This document shows positions 36,601-45,155 of a DNA stretch of 49,419 bases, one piece after another (the stretch's first letter is position 1; each line of letters begins with the position of its first letter). This DNA is from an uncultured Collinsella sp. GTDB lineage: Bacteria; Actinomycetota; Coriobacteriia; Coriobacteriales; Coriobacteriaceae. Under the pieces are notes generated by a model, which worked only from the letters and a program-made list of their open reading frames with translations, had not been told where the DNA came from and made no database searches. Both the position numbers and the translations under genes were made by a program. Location: NCBI GenBank assembly GCA_905208975.1, contig CAJLRE010000008.1, positions 1 to 49,419 on the forward strand, written 5' to 3'.

Positions 36601-38306
36601 GCCTGATCTCGCCTCCGCCGCACCACGACATCTACTCCATCGAGGACCTGGCAGAGCTGATCTTTGACCTTAAGAACGCCAACCCCGGCGCGCGCGTGTC
36701 GGTCAAGCTGGTCAGCGAGGCCGGCGTCGGCACCATCGCCACTGGTGTTGCCAAGGGCGCTGCCGACAAGATCTTGATCAGCGGCCACAACGGCGGCTCG
36801 GGTGCCGCTGCTCGCGATTCGATCTGGCACGCGGGTCTGCCGCTGGAGCTCGGTCTTGCCGAGGCCCAGCAGACGCTGCTGCAAAACGGCCTGCGCTCGC
36901 GCGTAGTGCTCGAGGCCGACGGCAAGCTCATGGACGGCACCGATGTCGCCGTCGCCTGCCTGCTGGGTGCCGAGGAGTTTGGCTTTGCGACCATGCCGCT
37001 CATCTCTATGGGCTGCCTCATGCAGCGCGACTGCCAGCAGGATACCTGCCCCGCCGGCATCGCTACGCAAAACTGCCGCCTGCGTCGCGGCTTCCGCGGC
37101 AAGCCAGAGCACGTCGAGCACTTTATGCTCTTTGTTGCCGAGCAACTGCGCGAGGTCATGGCGAGCCTGGGCTTCCGCACCGTCGACGAGATGGTCGGCC
37201 ATCCCGAGTGCTTACGCCAGATCGAGGTCCCGGGCAACCGCAAAGCAAACCTGCTCGATCTGTCGCCCGTGCTGGCGAGCGCGACCTGCGAGTTCGGTGC
37301 CCATATTCCGGGTGCCGACGGTCGTCACTTCCTGCCGCAGATGGCCGCGGACAGCGAGCTCGATAAGACGCTCGACTCCACGCTGTTCGTGCCCTATACG
37401 GCCGATGCCCGTGCGCACCTGCGTCCGATTCGTTTCCGCGCCGATATCGCCAACGTCAACCGCTGCGTGGGCACCATCTTGGGCAACGCGGTGACCAAGG
37501 CTCATCCCGAGGGCCTGCCCGCCGGCTCCATCACCATCGATTGCGATGGTTCGGCCGGTCAGAGCTTTGGCGCCTTCCTGCCGCGCGGCATTACGCTCAA
37601 CGTGTGCGGTGACGCCAACGACTACTTTGGCAAGGGCCTTTCGGGCGGCGAGGTGTCTGTGCGCCCCAACCCGCATGCGACCTACAAGTTCGACGAGAAC
37701 ATCATTGTGGGCAACGTTGCGTTCTTTGGCGCTACGAGCGGCCGCGGCTTCATTAACGGTCTGGCGGGCCAGCGCTTTGGCGTACGCAACTCCGGTGCCA
37801 CCGTGGTGGTCGAGGGTTGCGGCAACCACGGTTGCGAGTACATGACGGGTGGCCTGGCGCTCATCCTGGGCGAGGTCGGGCAGAACTTCGCTGCCGGCAT
37901 GACGGGTGGCGTGGCTTATGTCTTTGACCAGTACGGCACGCTCGATGCCCGCGTGAACCACGAGAGCGTTGAGCTCAAGGCCCCGACTGCCGGCGAGCTG
38001 GCGCAGATTCGCGAGCTCATCCAGGAGCACGTGGACGCGACGCAGAGCCCGCGCGGCATCAAGCTGCTCTACAGCTTTGAGACGATGAGCAAGCACTTTG
38101 TGAAGGTCATTCCGACCGAGTACGAGCGCGTGCTGGCGATTGTCGCTGGGGCCGAGGCCGTGGGCAAGACACATGCGCAGGCAGAGGAGCTGGCGTTTGA
38201 CATTGTGACCGGTCGCGCGAGCGCCGCGGATGTTGCTCGCTTCGATGCTGCGGGTGCTGTGCCCGCCGCCGCCAGCTCTGTTGCTTCGACCAAGAAGGAG
38301 GCGTAA
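33621..38306 (+). CDS. gltB: Glutamate synthase, large subunit
   Basis: 1561 residues. The enzyme makes two glutamates from glutamine and 2-oxoglutarate. The N-terminal glutaminase needs a free Cys: Cys21 in FDHDACGIG, so a 20-residue propeptide is presumably removed. The central and FMN-binding domains follow, including GHNGGSGAAARDSIWHAG. The 3Fe-4S cysteines are in MQRDCQQDTCPAGIATQ (about residue 1133-1150). A C-terminal beta-helix closes the protein, with its repeated G-x-x-G pattern (GCGNHGCEYMTGG). GGGAGG lies before ATG 33621. The small subunit follows after 5 bases, so gltBD is one operon. Confidence 0.97.
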   Translation: MQADSAQQQGLYRPEFDHDACGIGALADINGERHHQILDDALSILVNLEHRGGTGLEKNTGDGAGILFQVPHHFFRKEAQKCGQILPAEGDYGVAMLFFPQDDKGVEDARRVFEEGCAEAGVPLLFWREVPVDPHDLGETARACMPTILQAFLGRPDDTPAGDAFERRLYVCRRTIEKKADAEFALRDKIFYVCSMSSRTIVYKGMLVATQMRRFFIDLNDAAVKTAVALVHSRYSTNTTPSWERAHPNRFIIHNGEINTLKGNVNWIRAREPNLYSPVLQHDLERVMPIINREGSDSAILDNVLEFLVMNGRPLTRAASMLLPEPWDHNDSLSEERRAYDAYQSMLMEPWDGPAAIAFTDGRTLGAALDRNGLRPARYYVTRDGRFMLASEVGTIEVSPENILTSGCLGPGQMLEVDFARGRVIYNDELRARYAKEKPYRDWIAEETLTVDALDRPATATPAEDAEVPAAVRMAKLGYHWDDVDEVVRPMAQQGKAPLASMGIDAPLACLSKKTRSFYDYFYQLFAQVTNPPIDALREHMVTSTTLYLGNHGNLLEDSRTACQLVRLERPLLNEEEFERICAIDRVGFKTRRFRAVYRRDAGEGALQAALKQLAEDVEAAVRDGVNIVVLSDRAGAGEVPVPSLLAVGCVHNHLIRAGVRTFADIVVECGDAVSPHDFAALVGYSASGIYPYNAHACIRDLAARGDLDVTAEQGIANYNRAATAGIVSIMSKMGISTVQSYHSAQIFEAVGFTPEFVNAYFAGTVSRVGGMGVEDVEREQNERYDAALAILKSPAPDQLPTLGLTKWRPLGGEDHLIDPQTVYLLQTACREDSYDTFKEYSARLHRTGRAVRLRDLLDFNANGRTPVALDEVEPALNIVRRFNTGAMSYGSISKEAHECMAIAMNRLHGRSNSGEGGEDPRRETPLANGDSKNSAIKQVASARFGVTSRYLCSAFEIQIKMAQGAKPGEGGHLPGKKVYPWIAEVRQSTPGIGLISPPPHHDIYSIEDLAELIFDLKNANPGARVSVKLVSEAGVGTIATGVAKGAADKILISGHNGGSGAAARDSIWHAGLPLELGLAEAQQTLLQNGLRSRVVLEADGKLMDGTDVAVACLLGAEEFGFATMPLISMGCLMQRDCQQDTCPAGIATQNCRLRRGFRGKPEHVEHFMLFVAEQLREVMASLGFRTVDEMVGHPECLRQIEVPGNRKANLLDLSPVLASATCEFGAHIPGADGRHFLPQMAADSELDKTLDSTLFVPYTADARAHLRPIRFRADIANVNRCVGTILGNAVTKAHPEGLPAGSITIDCDGSAGQSFGAFLPRGITLNVCGDANDYFGKGLSGGEVSVRPNPHATYKFDENIIVGNVAFFGATSGRGFINGLAGQRFGVRNSGATVVVEGCGNHGCEYMTGGLALILGEVGQNFAAGMTGGVAYVFDQYGTLDARVNHESVELKAPTAGELAQIRELIQEHVDATQSPRGIKLLYSFETMSKHFVKVIPTEYERVLAIVAGAEAVGKTHAQAEELAFDIVTGRASAADVARFDAAGAVPAAASSVASTKKEA

Positions 38307-38311
38307 GTGCC

Positions 38312-39793
<1,482 letters not shown>

Positions 39794-39812
39794 AGTAGTC
39801 ATTTAAGAACAT

Positions 39813-39849
39813 CCCCAATGACTGGTCATTTTTTGTCCGGTCGTTGGGG
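39813..39849. other. Hairpin after gltD
   Basis: CCCCAATGAC is inverted as GTCGTTGGGG (one G-U) with TTTTTTG in the loop. It could end the gltBD transcript or belong to a dispersed family of GGGACA/TGTCCC hairpins (see also 43811 and 44380). Confidence 0.5.
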
Positions 39850-40146
39850 ACACTCTTTGCGATCGATTTGCTCGTTTGCCGACGTACGGGTGTTCATTTG
39901 TCGACTTCTTTGGCTGTGGCCACCTGTTGTTTCTGTGGTGGCTGCGGGCATCTGGCTCAAAAGGGCGGGTTGGCTGTCTATGTCTACCTGCTGTTTTGTT
40001 GTGGTGCGCATTTTCGGTCAAGCTTTTCGTCAAGTGTTTGGTCAGCATCTGGTTTGCAGCCGGAGGCCTATTTTGCCCGCGCTGGTCGTGGCTGCCCACC
40101 CTCCTCGTAAGCTCAAATTGAGGTCTATCAGTTTGAGGAGGATGCC
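39850..40146 (+). other. Gene-free upstream region of the 40.1 kb hypothetical gene
   Basis: About 300 bases, unusually T- and TG-rich (TTCTTTGGCTGTGG, TTGTTTCTGTGGTGG). Open frames here have no ribosome-binding site and look spurious. Near 40010-40045 a 12-13-base unit TTTTCG(G)TCAAG recurs imperfectly two or three times. No promoter I would commit to. Confidence 0.35.
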
Positions 40147-40854
40147 ATGACTGACCACGCTTTTGACCGAGCAGAGCTGGCTGAAGCCGTCGGCAACGAT
40201 ATTGCCGACATGGCCCATTTTTGGATGCTGCGGAAGTTCCAGTTTTTGGAGCCGGCGCGCGAACAGTTCGAGATCATTGTCGACCCGTGGCTCAGCTATT
40301 GCACCGAGCCTTCGCAAAACGAAATCATGGCCTACAACATGGCATTTACCGATTGGCTGCTCTTCGAGCGCCCCTATCGCCATGGCAAGACGCTGCTCGA
40401 GCTGTATGTTGAAGAGCCGCCGACATCGCTTTCGCCTGCCTCGCTCAAGCGGCTCGAGCAGGTACGCGACACGCAGTATTTCTCGCGCTTTGGCATTTTG
40501 GACAAGGATCCTGCGACTGGTATGGTCGCGCTGAAGGACACGCGCGCCGACCGTCGCTTTGATGTCTACGACCCGCATATCGTGCAAAAGGAGCATTGGA
40601 GCGACGGAGCGATTGCGGTGCGCCTCGCCTGCGTCGACGATGTCTGGCTGACGGCGGGACAACTCTATCTGTATGACATCGCACGCCTGAGTGACACGGC
40701 GGTCGATGGGCCTGGTGCGGTGCATCCGGAGGACCTGCAGGATGGCTTTGACACCTCGTGCATCAGCTTCTTCTTGCGTCTGGTCCGCGACATCATGGGC
40801 GCCCAGGGGCGGTACGTGAAGTCACTCAACATCTACGAGCAGGAGTGGGAGTAG
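40147..40854 (+). CDS. Hypothetical protein
   Basis: 235 residues, soluble, acidic, no signal peptide or membrane helices. I do not recognise the family. A region rich in aromatics, FTDWLLFERPYRHGKTLLELYV (about 61-82), and YFSRFGILDKDPATGMVALKDTRADRRFDVYDP (about 113-145) look like a globular domain. The central strand pattern resembles proteins that carry an SEC-C domain, but none is seen. GAGGAGG lies 7 bases before the ATG, so translation is likely. It is followed 42 bases later by the 57-bp repeat A3 and the nuclease-like gene. Confidence 0.7.
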   Translation: MTDHAFDRAELAEAVGNDIADMAHFWMLRKFQFLEPAREQFEIIVDPWLSYCTEPSQNEIMAYNMAFTDWLLFERPYRHGKTLLELYVEEPPTSLSPASLKRLEQVRDTQYFSRFGILDKDPATGMVALKDTRADRRFDVYDPHIVQKEHWSDGAIAVRLACVDDVWLTAGQLYLYDIARLSDTAVDGPGAVHPEDLQDGFDTSCISFFLRLVRDIMGAQGRYVKSLNIYEQEWE

Positions 40855-40896
40855 GGGATGGACCTGGCGTTGTCCTGCCTTGCCTTCTGTCTTTAT

Positions 40897-40953
40897 GTCT
40901 CGATCTGTAACGTTTAGGGACAAAAAACCGGTCTACCTGGTACAGATCGAGAC
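40897..40953. repeat. 57-bp palindromic repeat, copy A3
   Basis: Left arm GTCTCGATCTGTAAC, right arm GGTACAGATCGAGAC, 27-nt core. The only unpaired copy; it ends 26 bases before the nuclease-like gene's first plausible ATG. Confidence 0.9.
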
Positions 40954-40979
40954 GTTTGTCGGCGGCAGCAGCGGCGGCG

Positions 40980-42050
40980 ATGGCCCATTTGTCCGATGTG
41001 GTGGTGATGGAAGTGTCTAATACCGTTCTCAAACACAAGCATACGGCTCGCAACACGTTGGCGCGGAATAGGATGCTTGCCAGGCTCACGGAGGCGGCTG
41101 AACTAGGCGTGCTGCTTGTGACGCACGACAATGCCGAGCTCATGTGGCTGCGGCGTCATGTGGGGACCGATGACATTGCGGAGCCCGAGCCGTATTTGTT
41201 CTGCTTTCAACATGATTGGGATACGTTGACACCGGCGGAGCGAGCACTGCGGACCATCAAAGGGCTTGCGGAATTTCATCCCGATTGGGCGTTTTGGGGC
41301 TATGACGCGGCGCTTTTGTGGGGTCTGGAGGTGCCGAATGATCTGCTTGGGTCACGATATCTTGTTAAGACAGGTTGCTCGGTGCCGCTGAGCGCAGGAT
41401 GTCGGCTGTTGCGTCCGCAAGCGGCGGGCGCACTTGAACAAGTTGACGGCGTGCAGGTGACGTCGTTTTGGCGCACGGTGGAGGATTGCCTGCTGCGCGC
41501 GCCGTTTTCGTACGGGTTGGCGATTGCCGATTCTGCATTGAGGGCAAGAGGCGTATCGCACGATGGTCTGTGCGAGCGCCTCCGCTCCGATTGCGAGGGC
41601 AGACGAGGGTATCGCAGAGCGCAGGTGATCGCGTCGTATGCGGACGGGCTGTCCGAAAACGGCGGCGAGTCTCGTTTTCGGGCGTTCTTTATTGCATACG
41701 GTTTTCCGGTGCCAGAGTTGCAGGTGGAGTTTCGCGACCCGCTCGATCCGAGCCAAGTGTTTCGTGTCGACTATTTTTGGCGGCTCGAGGACGGAACATG
41801 TGTCATCGGCGAGCTCGACGGAAAGGGGAAGTATACCTTGCAGAACGGCGAGGGTCGGGAGTCGGTCGACCCATTCGTGACAGAGCGTCAGCGGGAATCT
41901 CATCTGACAATGCTCGGGCATAAGGTGCTTCGGTTTACGTTTAACGAACTCAAAGACCCGGGGAAGCTGGTCGAGAAAATGAGGCTGGCTGGTATTCCTC
42001 GGCAGGCTGAATTGGCTGAGGAGTGGAGATGCCAGTGGTATGGGCGCTGA
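40980..42050 (+). CDS. PD-(D/E)XK-like nuclease-domain protein (AbiEi/DUF559 type)
   Basis: About 356 residues. The C-terminal third carries the DUF559-like signature FRVDYFWRLEDGTCVIGELDGKGKY (Asp, then Glu-x-Asp/Gly-Lys) and the trailing helix RQRESHLTMLGHKVLRFTFNEL, as in actinobacterial 'endonuclease domain' proteins related to the VSR fold. The N-terminal part resembles the AbiEi-like segment that often precedes it (LLVTHDNAELMWLRR, then GLAEFHPDWAFWGYDAALLWGLEVP). Start uncertain: ATG 40980 or 41007, neither with a good ribosome-binding site. Repeats A3 (upstream) and A4/A5 (downstream) bracket it. Biological role unknown: DNA repair, phage defence or mobility are all possible. Confidence 0.7.
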   Translation: MAHLSDVVVMEVSNTVLKHKHTARNTLARNRMLARLTEAAELGVLLVTHDNAELMWLRRHVGTDDIAEPEPYLFCFQHDWDTLTPAERALRTIKGLAEFHPDWAFWGYDAALLWGLEVPNDLLGSRYLVKTGCSVPLSAGCRLLRPQAAGALEQVDGVQVTSFWRTVEDCLLRAPFSYGLAIADSALRARGVSHDGLCERLRSDCEGRRGYRRAQVIASYADGLSENGGESRFRAFFIAYGFPVPELQVEFRDPLDPSQVFRVDYFWRLEDGTCVIGELDGKGKYTLQNGEGRESVDPFVTERQRESHLTMLGHKVLRFTFNELKDPGKLVEKMRLAGIPRQAELAEEWRCQWYGR

Positions 42051-42058
42051 GAGGTTTT

Positions 42059-42115
42059 GTCTCGATCTGTAACGTTTAGAGGCTGTTTGAGCTCGTAATT
42101 GTTACAGATCGAGAC
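42059..42115. repeat. 57-bp palindromic repeat, copy A4
   Basis: Perfect arms GTCTCGATCTGTAAC and GTTACAGATCGAGAC (17 bp with flanking TT/AA), 27-nt core. It begins 8 bases after the nuclease-like gene's stop. Confidence 0.92.
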
Positions 42116-42139
42116 AAGCCGGTGAAACGTCGACCGAAT

Positions 42140-42196
42140 GTCTCGATCTGTAACATCAAGGGGCCCAATAACCCTGTACCTGTTACAGATCGAGAC
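42140..42196. repeat. 57-bp palindromic repeat, copy A5
   Basis: Perfect 15-bp arms, extended to 19 bp with AAT...ATT outside and A/T inside. It starts 81 bp after A4. Confidence 0.92.
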
Positions 42197-42346
42197 ATTT
42201 CCCTGGTGTCGCTGGGGTGGGACTGCAACGTATTCCGTCCCCCCACATCCCCTCTTTCCTCCGTTAACCGATATGTCTGTGGCAATCGGGCTGCACTGGA
42301 TAACAATGGACAGATGTTCAAGTTTTCTGAGGGGGAGGAGCTCGAT

Positions 42347-43717
42347 ATGGCGTCTGCCGATCGTTCTACGTTGTTTATCAATGCGACCATTCTGGATGGC
42401 TCGGAGCATATGGAGCCGCAACCCGATATGGCCGTGGCCGTTGAGCGCGGTGTCATCACGTGGGTGGGACCGAGTGCTGTGGCGCAGGCGCCTGCAGGTG
42501 CCGAGGTCATCGACCTGGCCGGCGCGTACCTCATGCCCGGCCTCATCAATATGCATGTGCACCTGTGCGGCTCGGGCAAGCCTGTCTCGGCCGGCGATGC
42601 GGGCGCACTTATGAAGAAGCTCGATAATCCCGTGGGCCGCGCCATCGTTCGCCACATCCTCAAAGGCAGCGCCCAACAGCAGCTGGCAAGCGGCGTGACT
42701 ACGGTGCGCGGTGCGGGTGACCCGCTGTTTGCCGACATCGCCGTGCGCGATGCTATCGATGCCGGCAAGTATCAGGGTCTGCGTCTGGTAGCGCCGGGAA
42801 CGGGCGTTACAGTGCCGGGTGGCCACGGCGCGGGGCTGTTCGCGCAGGTCGCCAATACGCCCGACGAGGCGGCCGAACAGGTGCGCGACTTGTACGCTCG
42901 TGGTGCCGACGTCATCAAGTTGTTCGTGACGGGTGGCGTGTTCGACGCGACCGAAGTTGGCGAGCCGGGCGTGCTGCGCATGCCGATCGATGTTGCCGCG
43001 GCGGCGTGCAAGGCGGCGCACGAGGTGGGCCTGCCGGTTATGGCTCATGTCGAGAGCACCGAGGGCGTGAAGGCCGCGCTTGAGGCCGGGGTCGACACGA
43101 TCGAGCACGGTGCCCCGATGACGCCCGAGATCCTGGAGCTGTATCGCGGCGCCGCGGGCACACAGCTCGAGGGACGCGCGCCGAGCGTGACCTGCACGAT
43201 CAGCCCGGCGCTGCCGTTTGTATTGCTCGACCCGGAAAAGACCCATTCGACCGATACACAAAAGAAGAACGGCGGCATCGTGTGCTCGGGCATCATCGAG
43301 AGCGCCCGTGCCGCGCTGGAAGCTGGCATTAAGGTGGGCCTGGGCACGGACTCAAGCTGCCCGTTCGTGACGCAGTACGACATGTGGCGTGAGGTGGCCT
43401 ATTTTGCCAAGTATGTCGGTGTGAGCAACGCCTTCGCGCTGCATACGGCTACGCAAGTCAACGCCGAGCTGCTGGGGCTGGGCGGCGAGACCGGTACGAT
43501 CGAGTGCGGCAAGGCCGCCGATATCCTGGTGACGCGCAAGAATCCGCTCGATGACCTGTGCGCTCTGCGTGAGCCGACGCATGTGATGTGTCGCGGTGAT
43601 TTGGTACGCAAGCTCAAGGTGAAGCGTATTCCCGAGGTGGACGCCGAGCTCGACGCGATTATGGCCATGCCTGCCGAAGCGCTGGCTGAGGAGCTGGCCC
43701 GCGACGGTGTGGCGTAG
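42347..43717 (+). CDS. Amidohydrolase-family protein (imidazolonepropionase-like)
   Basis: 456 residues of the metal-dependent amidohydrolase superfamily. The metal motif HxH is in LINMHVHLCGSG. Later metal or catalytic positions are VIKLFVTGG (carbamylated-Lys region), VMAHVESTEG, TIEHGAPM and LGTDSSCPFV with the conserved Asp. The C-terminal GTIECGKAADILV block is typical of the prolidase/imidazolonepropionase branch; the substrate is unknown, with an N-acyl amino acid or dipeptide likely. The start ATG 42347 is set by GGGGGAGGAG. The region upstream (42197-42346) has no gene or clear promoter. Confidence 0.85.
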   Translation: MASADRSTLFINATILDGSEHMEPQPDMAVAVERGVITWVGPSAVAQAPAGAEVIDLAGAYLMPGLINMHVHLCGSGKPVSAGDAGALMKKLDNPVGRAIVRHILKGSAQQQLASGVTTVRGAGDPLFADIAVRDAIDAGKYQGLRLVAPGTGVTVPGGHGAGLFAQVANTPDEAAEQVRDLYARGADVIKLFVTGGVFDATEVGEPGVLRMPIDVAAAACKAAHEVGLPVMAHVESTEGVKAALEAGVDTIEHGAPMTPEILELYRGAAGTQLEGRAPSVTCTISPALPFVLLDPEKTHSTDTQKKNGGIVCSGIIESARAALEAGIKVGLGTDSSCPFVTQYDMWREVAYFAKYVGVSNAFALHTATQVNAELLGLGGETGTIECGKAADILVTRKNPLDDLCALREPTHVMCRGDLVRKLKVKRIPEVDAELDAIMAMPAEALAEELARDGVA

Positions 43718-43750
43718 ATGTGACAAAGGGGCAGCTCCGTTGCCGCATGC

Positions 43751-43788
43751 AAAAAGCTGAGGTCTCAACACGAGGCCTCAGCTTTTTT
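43751..43788. terminator. Bidirectional terminator
   Basis: AAAAAGCTGAGG...CCTCAGCTTTTTT, a 10-bp stem with A-run and T-run on both sides. It serves the amidohydrolase gene and the convergent zinc-ribbon gene. Confidence 0.9.
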
Positions 43789-43810
43789 ATCGAACAAATA
43801 CTTAAGATTT

Positions 43811-43839
43811 GGGACAAACAAACCTGATTAATTTGTCCC
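43811..43839. repeat. GGGACAAA...TTTGTCCC hairpin
   Basis: A perfect 8-bp inverted repeat with a 13-base loop containing AACCTGATTAA, between two convergent genes. Confidence 0.5.
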
Positions 43840-43850
43840 GCGTGCGGGCG

Positions 43851-44324
43851 TTAGGAGCGGGTTTCCATCTTGGCGTGGCACTTGGGGCAGGTGACGCGGA
43901 TCTTGCCTTTGCCCTTGGGGACGGAGAGCATCTGGCCGCAGTTGGGGCACTTGAGGTATGCTGTGGTCTTGCGACCCTTCCACATCTTCTTGGCCGTGCG
44001 CTTGGCACGCTCAAAGTCTTCCTTGCTGGTACCGGCCGTGCGCGAGGCGTTGGCAGCCGCGGCGCCGCTACCCAAGCTCGCTACGAACTTGCCCAGGCCG
44101 GGGACGTTAGCGGTCGCGGCGACAAAGTCCGCGTTTTCCTTGCGACGTGCGTCGATGTTTTTGGACAGGCCGCGCAGCACGCCAATCACGATTACGGCGA
44201 TGGCAATCCAGCTGAGCCACTGGATATGGGCTATCGATCCGATCATCGCGATGACGATGCCGACAAAGCCCATAACGATGGTGAGCTCATCGGCGCCATT
44301 GCGGCCCTTCATAAAGTCATTCAT
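43851..44324 (-). CDS. Small membrane protein with C-terminal zinc ribbon
   Basis: 157 residues. Two membrane helices lie at about residues 15-32 and 38-53 (ELTIVMGFVGIVIAMIG, WLSWIAIAVIVIGVLRG), then a basic linker and a zinc ribbon CPNCGQMLSVPKGKGKIRVTCPKCHAK. Function unknown; the CxxC...CxxC ribbon resembles those used for RNA, DNA or protein contacts. ATG at 44322-44324 follows GAAAGG at 8 bases. It converges on the amidohydrolase and shares its terminator. Confidence 0.7.
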   Translation of the reverse strand: MNDFMKGRNGADELTIVMGFVGIVIAMIGSIAHIQWLSWIAIAVIVIGVLRGLSKNIDARRKENADFVAATANVPGLGKFVASLGSGAAAANASRTAGTSKEDFERAKRTAKKMWKGRKTTAYLKCPNCGQMLSVPKGKGKIRVTCPKCHAKMETRS

Positions 44325-44379
44325 GCAAATTGCCTTTCGTTCGATATGCTGCACGCCTTTATACCCGATTTAGAGCAAG

Positions 44380-44445
44380 GGGGACAGGTCAATCTGCACC
44401 AAGGTGGTGCAAACATACCTGTCCCCGATGCACCAAGAAGGTGCA
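44380..44445. other. Nested hairpins between the zinc-ribbon and csoR genes
   Basis: GGGGACAGGT (44380-44389) is inverted at 44417-44426; inside it TGCACCA...TGGTGCA forms a second stem. TGCACC-AAGAA-GGTGCA follows at 44429-44445. It lies just after the csoR stop, so it may end the cop operon. Confidence 0.55.
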
Positions 44446-44470
44446 AAGCAGTCCGTCCCCAATGCCCCAA

Positions 44471-44743
44471 TTACTTGGAGAGCTTGTCGACGACGCGTTC
44501 GATCTCGGCGAGCTTGGCGGCCTTGAGGTCTTCGTCGCCCGATTCGATTGCCGAAGTCACGCAGCCCTCGATATGCGCCTTGAGCACGTCGGCGTTGATG
44601 CGCGCAATGAGCGCCTGCGTTGCCATGAGCTGCGTGGAAATATCGACGCAGTAACGGTCCTCATCGACCATCCGCAAGATGCCGTCGATCTGGCCGCGTG
44701 CCGTCTTGAGCATGCGGGTTACCGATTTGTGGTCTGCCATCAT
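44471..44743 (-). CDS. csoR: Copper-sensing repressor CsoR
   Basis: 90 residues of the CsoR/RcnR family, all-helical dimers that repress copper genes until Cu(I) binds. The Cu ligands are present: Cys32 (RYCVDIS), His57 and Cys61 (KAHIEGC). The helix RMLKTARGQIDGILRMV is typical. ATG 44741-44743 and a second ATG right after are both possible; a GAGGA site precedes them. It is the last gene of the copA-copZ-csoR order, so it is autoregulated if the operator at 47554-47570 is its site. Confidence 0.9.
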   Translation of the reverse strand: MMADHKSVTRMLKTARGQIDGILRMVDEDRYCVDISTQLMATQALIARINADVLKAHIEGCVTSAIESGDEDLKAAKLAEIERVVDKLSK

Positions 44744-44786
44744 GGCGGGTCCTCGTTTCTGGTCGGGGGGGGGTACGTGCGGGTCG

Positions 44787-45008
44787 TTACGCGGCGGTCA
44801 CCGAAAGGGCGTGGAACTTCTCACCCGCGGCCTCGACAGCGGCGGCGAGCTGCTCGGCGGTCACGGTGTCGGCGCACTCCACCTGGACGGTCTGAGTCTC
44901 GTGATCGGCATCGGCGTCGGTCACGCCGGCAACGTTGAGCAACGCCGTCTCGACGGTGGCGTCGCAGTGGCCGCACATGAGGCCGGAAGTCTTGATTGTG
45001 TATCGCAT
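44787..45008 (-). CDS. copZ: Copper chaperone CopZ (HMA domain)
   Basis: 73 residues, a single heavy-metal-associated domain with Met-x-Cys12-x-x-Cys15 (GLMCGHCDATVE). It binds Cu(I) and hands it to the ATPase. ATG at 45006-45008 is preceded by GAGAGGAA; the frame extends upstream into the hairpin region without a start signal. Between copA and csoR in the operon. Confidence 0.88.
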   Translation of the reverse strand: MRYTIKTSGLMCGHCDATVETALLNVAGVTDADADHETQTVQVECADTVTAEQLAAAVEAAGEKFHALSVTAA

Positions 45009-45033
45009 CGGTATTCCTCTCTGTTGTGTCGGC

Positions 45034-45126
45034 TTTCCCAGGCACCCGACCTTGACCTTCAAGCCGTCGCTCGCGTACCAAAGTACGCGTCGCTCCTCTT
45101 TCAGGTCAATCTCTGGCACCTGGAAA
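45034..45126. other. 93-nt imperfect hairpin between copA and copZ
   Basis: The outer arms TTTCCCAGG...TTGACCT and AGGTCAA...CCTGGAAA pair with a few mismatches; the centre CGCGTAC-CAAA-GTACGCG is perfect. It lies in the copA-copZ transcript and may control relative levels or mRNA stability. Confidence 0.55.
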
Positions 45127-45155
45127 ACCCGTTCTAAATGGACGTAATAGTGAGC

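Noticed and set aside
39818..40150. 110-residue hydrophobic open frame after gltD
   Set aside because: No ribosome-binding site, overlaps a hairpin and the next gene's start; hydrophobicity comes from T-rich DNA.
40956..40979. TTG start of the nuclease-like gene eight codons upstream
   Set aside because: It would begin almost inside repeat A3 with a run of Ala and no Shine-Dalgarno; ATG 40980 or 41007 is more plausible.
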